DNA of 64,000 nt from Setophaga petechia (taxonomy: Eukaryota > Chordata > Aves > Passeriformes > Parulidae). The first letter of the stretch is position 1. Each line of letters opens with the position of its first letter. The notes beneath the pieces were generated by a model. That model did not search any database, was not told where the DNA came from, and worked only from the letters and a program-made list of their open reading frames with translations. The stretch is from positions 54,009,930 to 54,073,929 of the forward strand of contig JANCRA010000001.1 of assembly GCA_024362935.1 (NCBI GenBank), given 5' to 3'. Both the position numbers and the translations under genes were made by a program. This document shows positions 62,516 to 64,000 of this stretch, piece by piece.

Positions 62516-64000
62516 GTAGGATATTCTACTCCTTATCAAAAGCCTTTGCAGTTTGTCCTCAGTGACAAATGGCCACATCTGTTCTGCCAGAACAGAAGCT
62601 GAGGATGATTAATGATTCAATTTAAGGGAAAAAAAAAAAGGTTTAATTTGTTAATATGGTGGTTCATAATTTTTTTATTCACCCCCAGGCAGCATAGGAA
62701 AAGGATGTGTATTTTATTTGTCAGTGTAAAGCAGAATTCCTCAGGGCAAGGAAGTGCCAGGTCCTGCTCTCGGATCACAACAGCCCCATGTGGCACTGTG
62801 GGTTGGCAGCAGAGTGGCTGGAAAACCTCCCTGCAGGAAAGGACCTGGGGGTGCTCAACAGCAGCTGGACACCTACCAGCTGTGCCCAGGTGGCCAAGAG
62901 GGCCAGTGGCATCCTGGCCTGGATCAGCAGCAGTGTGGCCAGCAGGACCAGGGCAGGGATTGTCCCCCTGGGCTTGGCAGGGCCACCCCTGAGCGCTGTG
63001 TGCTGCTCTGGGCCCCTCACTAAAGAAAGTCACAGAGGGGCTGGAGCGAGCCCAGGAAGGGCAGTGGGGCTGGGGAAGGGTCTGGGGAACTGCTGGGGGT
63101 GGTTTAGCCTGGAGAAAGGGAAGCTGGGTGGAGACTTTATTTCAGGTAACAAGTGACAGGATTAGGGGAAATGGCCTCAAGTTGCACCAGCAGAGATTTA
63201 GATTAGATATTGGGAAAAACTGCTTCACTGAAAGAGTTGTCAAGCATTGGGACTTCTTGTGGAAGGAAAGTAGGGGAATCAACCTTATCTGGAGTTATTT
63301 CAAAAATTTACAGATGTGATGCTTAGGGACATAGTTCAGTGGTGGATGTTACAGTGGTGGGTTAATAATTGGACTTGATTTTAAGCATGTTTTCCAAAAT
63401 GAAAGAATTTTGTTTCCACATCCAATCAACCCAGTGTATTTTTTCAATATGTTCTGTTAATCCCAGTATTACATTTCAAATTGCCTCCTATCATGGGTAT
63501 TTGGAAGGGCAAATAGATGGTAATGTCTATTGTTCTTGATTTTTGCTATCAGGGTTCAAATATAGTTGTATTCACTGATGTGCCAAGTTATAATAAATTA
63601 TAAGTGTGAGAAATGTGAAGTAGACTTCAAAACTTGATTATGAAAGCCATGGGGAGCAAGGGGTTGTTTATGCAAAGACAGCCAGTGTGGTATCTCTGAG
63701 GTTTAGCACTCCCCCAGTCTTAAATCTATCAGATTTGGAAAGTTTCTCACTGTCTCTTCTCAAAGTCCCTTTTTTATATGTTCAAAATATTGTAAGAAAC
63801 CTATTTATTAATATTGCAAGTCTGGAGTGGACTAAAATCTTGTTTCTGTTGGAAATTAAGTAAATTCTCCATATGTCCTGATTTTTATGGCACCTTAATC
63901 TGTTTGATAATGCTGACCCTGGGCAAGCTTGTCCTTCATGCCCAAGTTAAGAGTGTGCTCCATTTCCCAAAATGTTTGTTATACCACCCTTCTGTGAAGT
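62516..64000 (+). other. ARHGAP24: Start of the next ARHGAP24 intron (phase 1), truncated by the window end
   Basis: It begins with GTAGGA after CCAG. About 44% of the visible 1.5 kb is a sense CR1 remnant (62731-63381). From 63382 to 64000 I see only AT-rich unique sequence, with no further ARHGAP24 exon. Confidence 0.85.
62731..63381 (+). mobile_element. CR1 LINE remnant, sense: end of ORF2 and 3' untranslated region
   Basis: Translation of 62707-63156 gives recognisable pieces of the C-terminal end of CR1 ORF2: AGKDLGVLNSSW, ASGILAWISSSVASRTRAGI and [13 protein letters not shown]. The frame is damaged between them. The following DNA (AACAAGTGACAGGATTAGGG, GCCTCAAGTTGCACCAG, then CTTCACTGAAAGAGTTGTCA) is the standard avian CR1 3' region. 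It runs to GATGCTTAGGGACATAGTTC and GGACTTGATT near 63380. The terminal bases with the usual octamer-like repeats are missing or degraded. It is a 5'-truncated, non-functional copy in the same orientation as ARHGAP24. Confidence 0.92.

Noticed and set aside
62617..63033. 138-codon minus-strand ORF rich in Pro/Gly/Ala
   Set aside because: It is the antisense shadow of the GC-rich CR1 ORF2 remnant.
1..64000. Nested gene, phage, plasmid, CRISPR or biosynthetic cluster
   Set aside because: No ribosome-binding-site gene arrays, repeat-spacer arrays or long coding frames occur. The window is a single vertebrate gene's introns and two exons.

Overview
This is vertebrate nuclear DNA, almost certainly from a bird. 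It is AT-rich with long non-coding stretches and GT/AG splice sites. Its recognisable mobile elements are CR1 LINE fragments, most with the 3' end or reverse-transcriptase segments typical of avian genomes. I see no bacterial-style gene, operon, CRISPR array or tRNA/rRNA gene, and no CpG island.

Only one gene can be supported. Two coding exons on the + strand (28677-28876 and 62428-62515) splice in frame into the first 89 codons, plus one base of codon 90, of ARHGAP24 (FilGAP, a Rac-directed RhoGAP). They encode the short N-terminal tail and the first half of the PH domain. Exon one carries 20 bases of 5' UTR, a start codon in a strong context and codons 1-60. Exon two carries codons 61-89. 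The rest of the PH domain, the RhoGAP domain and the C-terminal coiled coil must lie beyond 64000. The promoter and leader exon(s) must lie upstream of position 1. The window is therefore about 28.7 kb of probable 5'-UTR intron, one exon, a 33.55 kb intron, one exon and 1.5 kb of the next intron.

The introns hold five or six CR1 remnants. Antisense to the gene are 6966-7160 (3' end), 22616-22725 (3' end), 32740-33395 (linker and RT) and 54536-55345 (linker and RT with internal deletions). Sense to the gene are 62731-63381 (ORF2 C-terminus and 3' region, only 215 bp after exon two), a probable old fragment at 61260-61365 and a possible older sauropsid CR1/MIR-like tail at 3858-3917. Simple repeats, short tandem duplications (74-bp, 28-bp, 20-bp and 13-bp units), several perfect inverted repeats and one putative G-quadruplex also occur.

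Most open reading frames longer than 60 codons look like chance ORFs or decayed CR1. No novel multi-gene system is visible. The best leads are intronic segments that look like candidate enhancers (paired inverted GATA sites at 50690-50960, a TAATTA cluster at 40470-40615, and 49285-49530), a pair of back-to-back perfect hairpins at 44716-44755, and the sense CR1 crowding an ARHGAP24 exon. All of these need comparative or experimental data that I cannot produce here.
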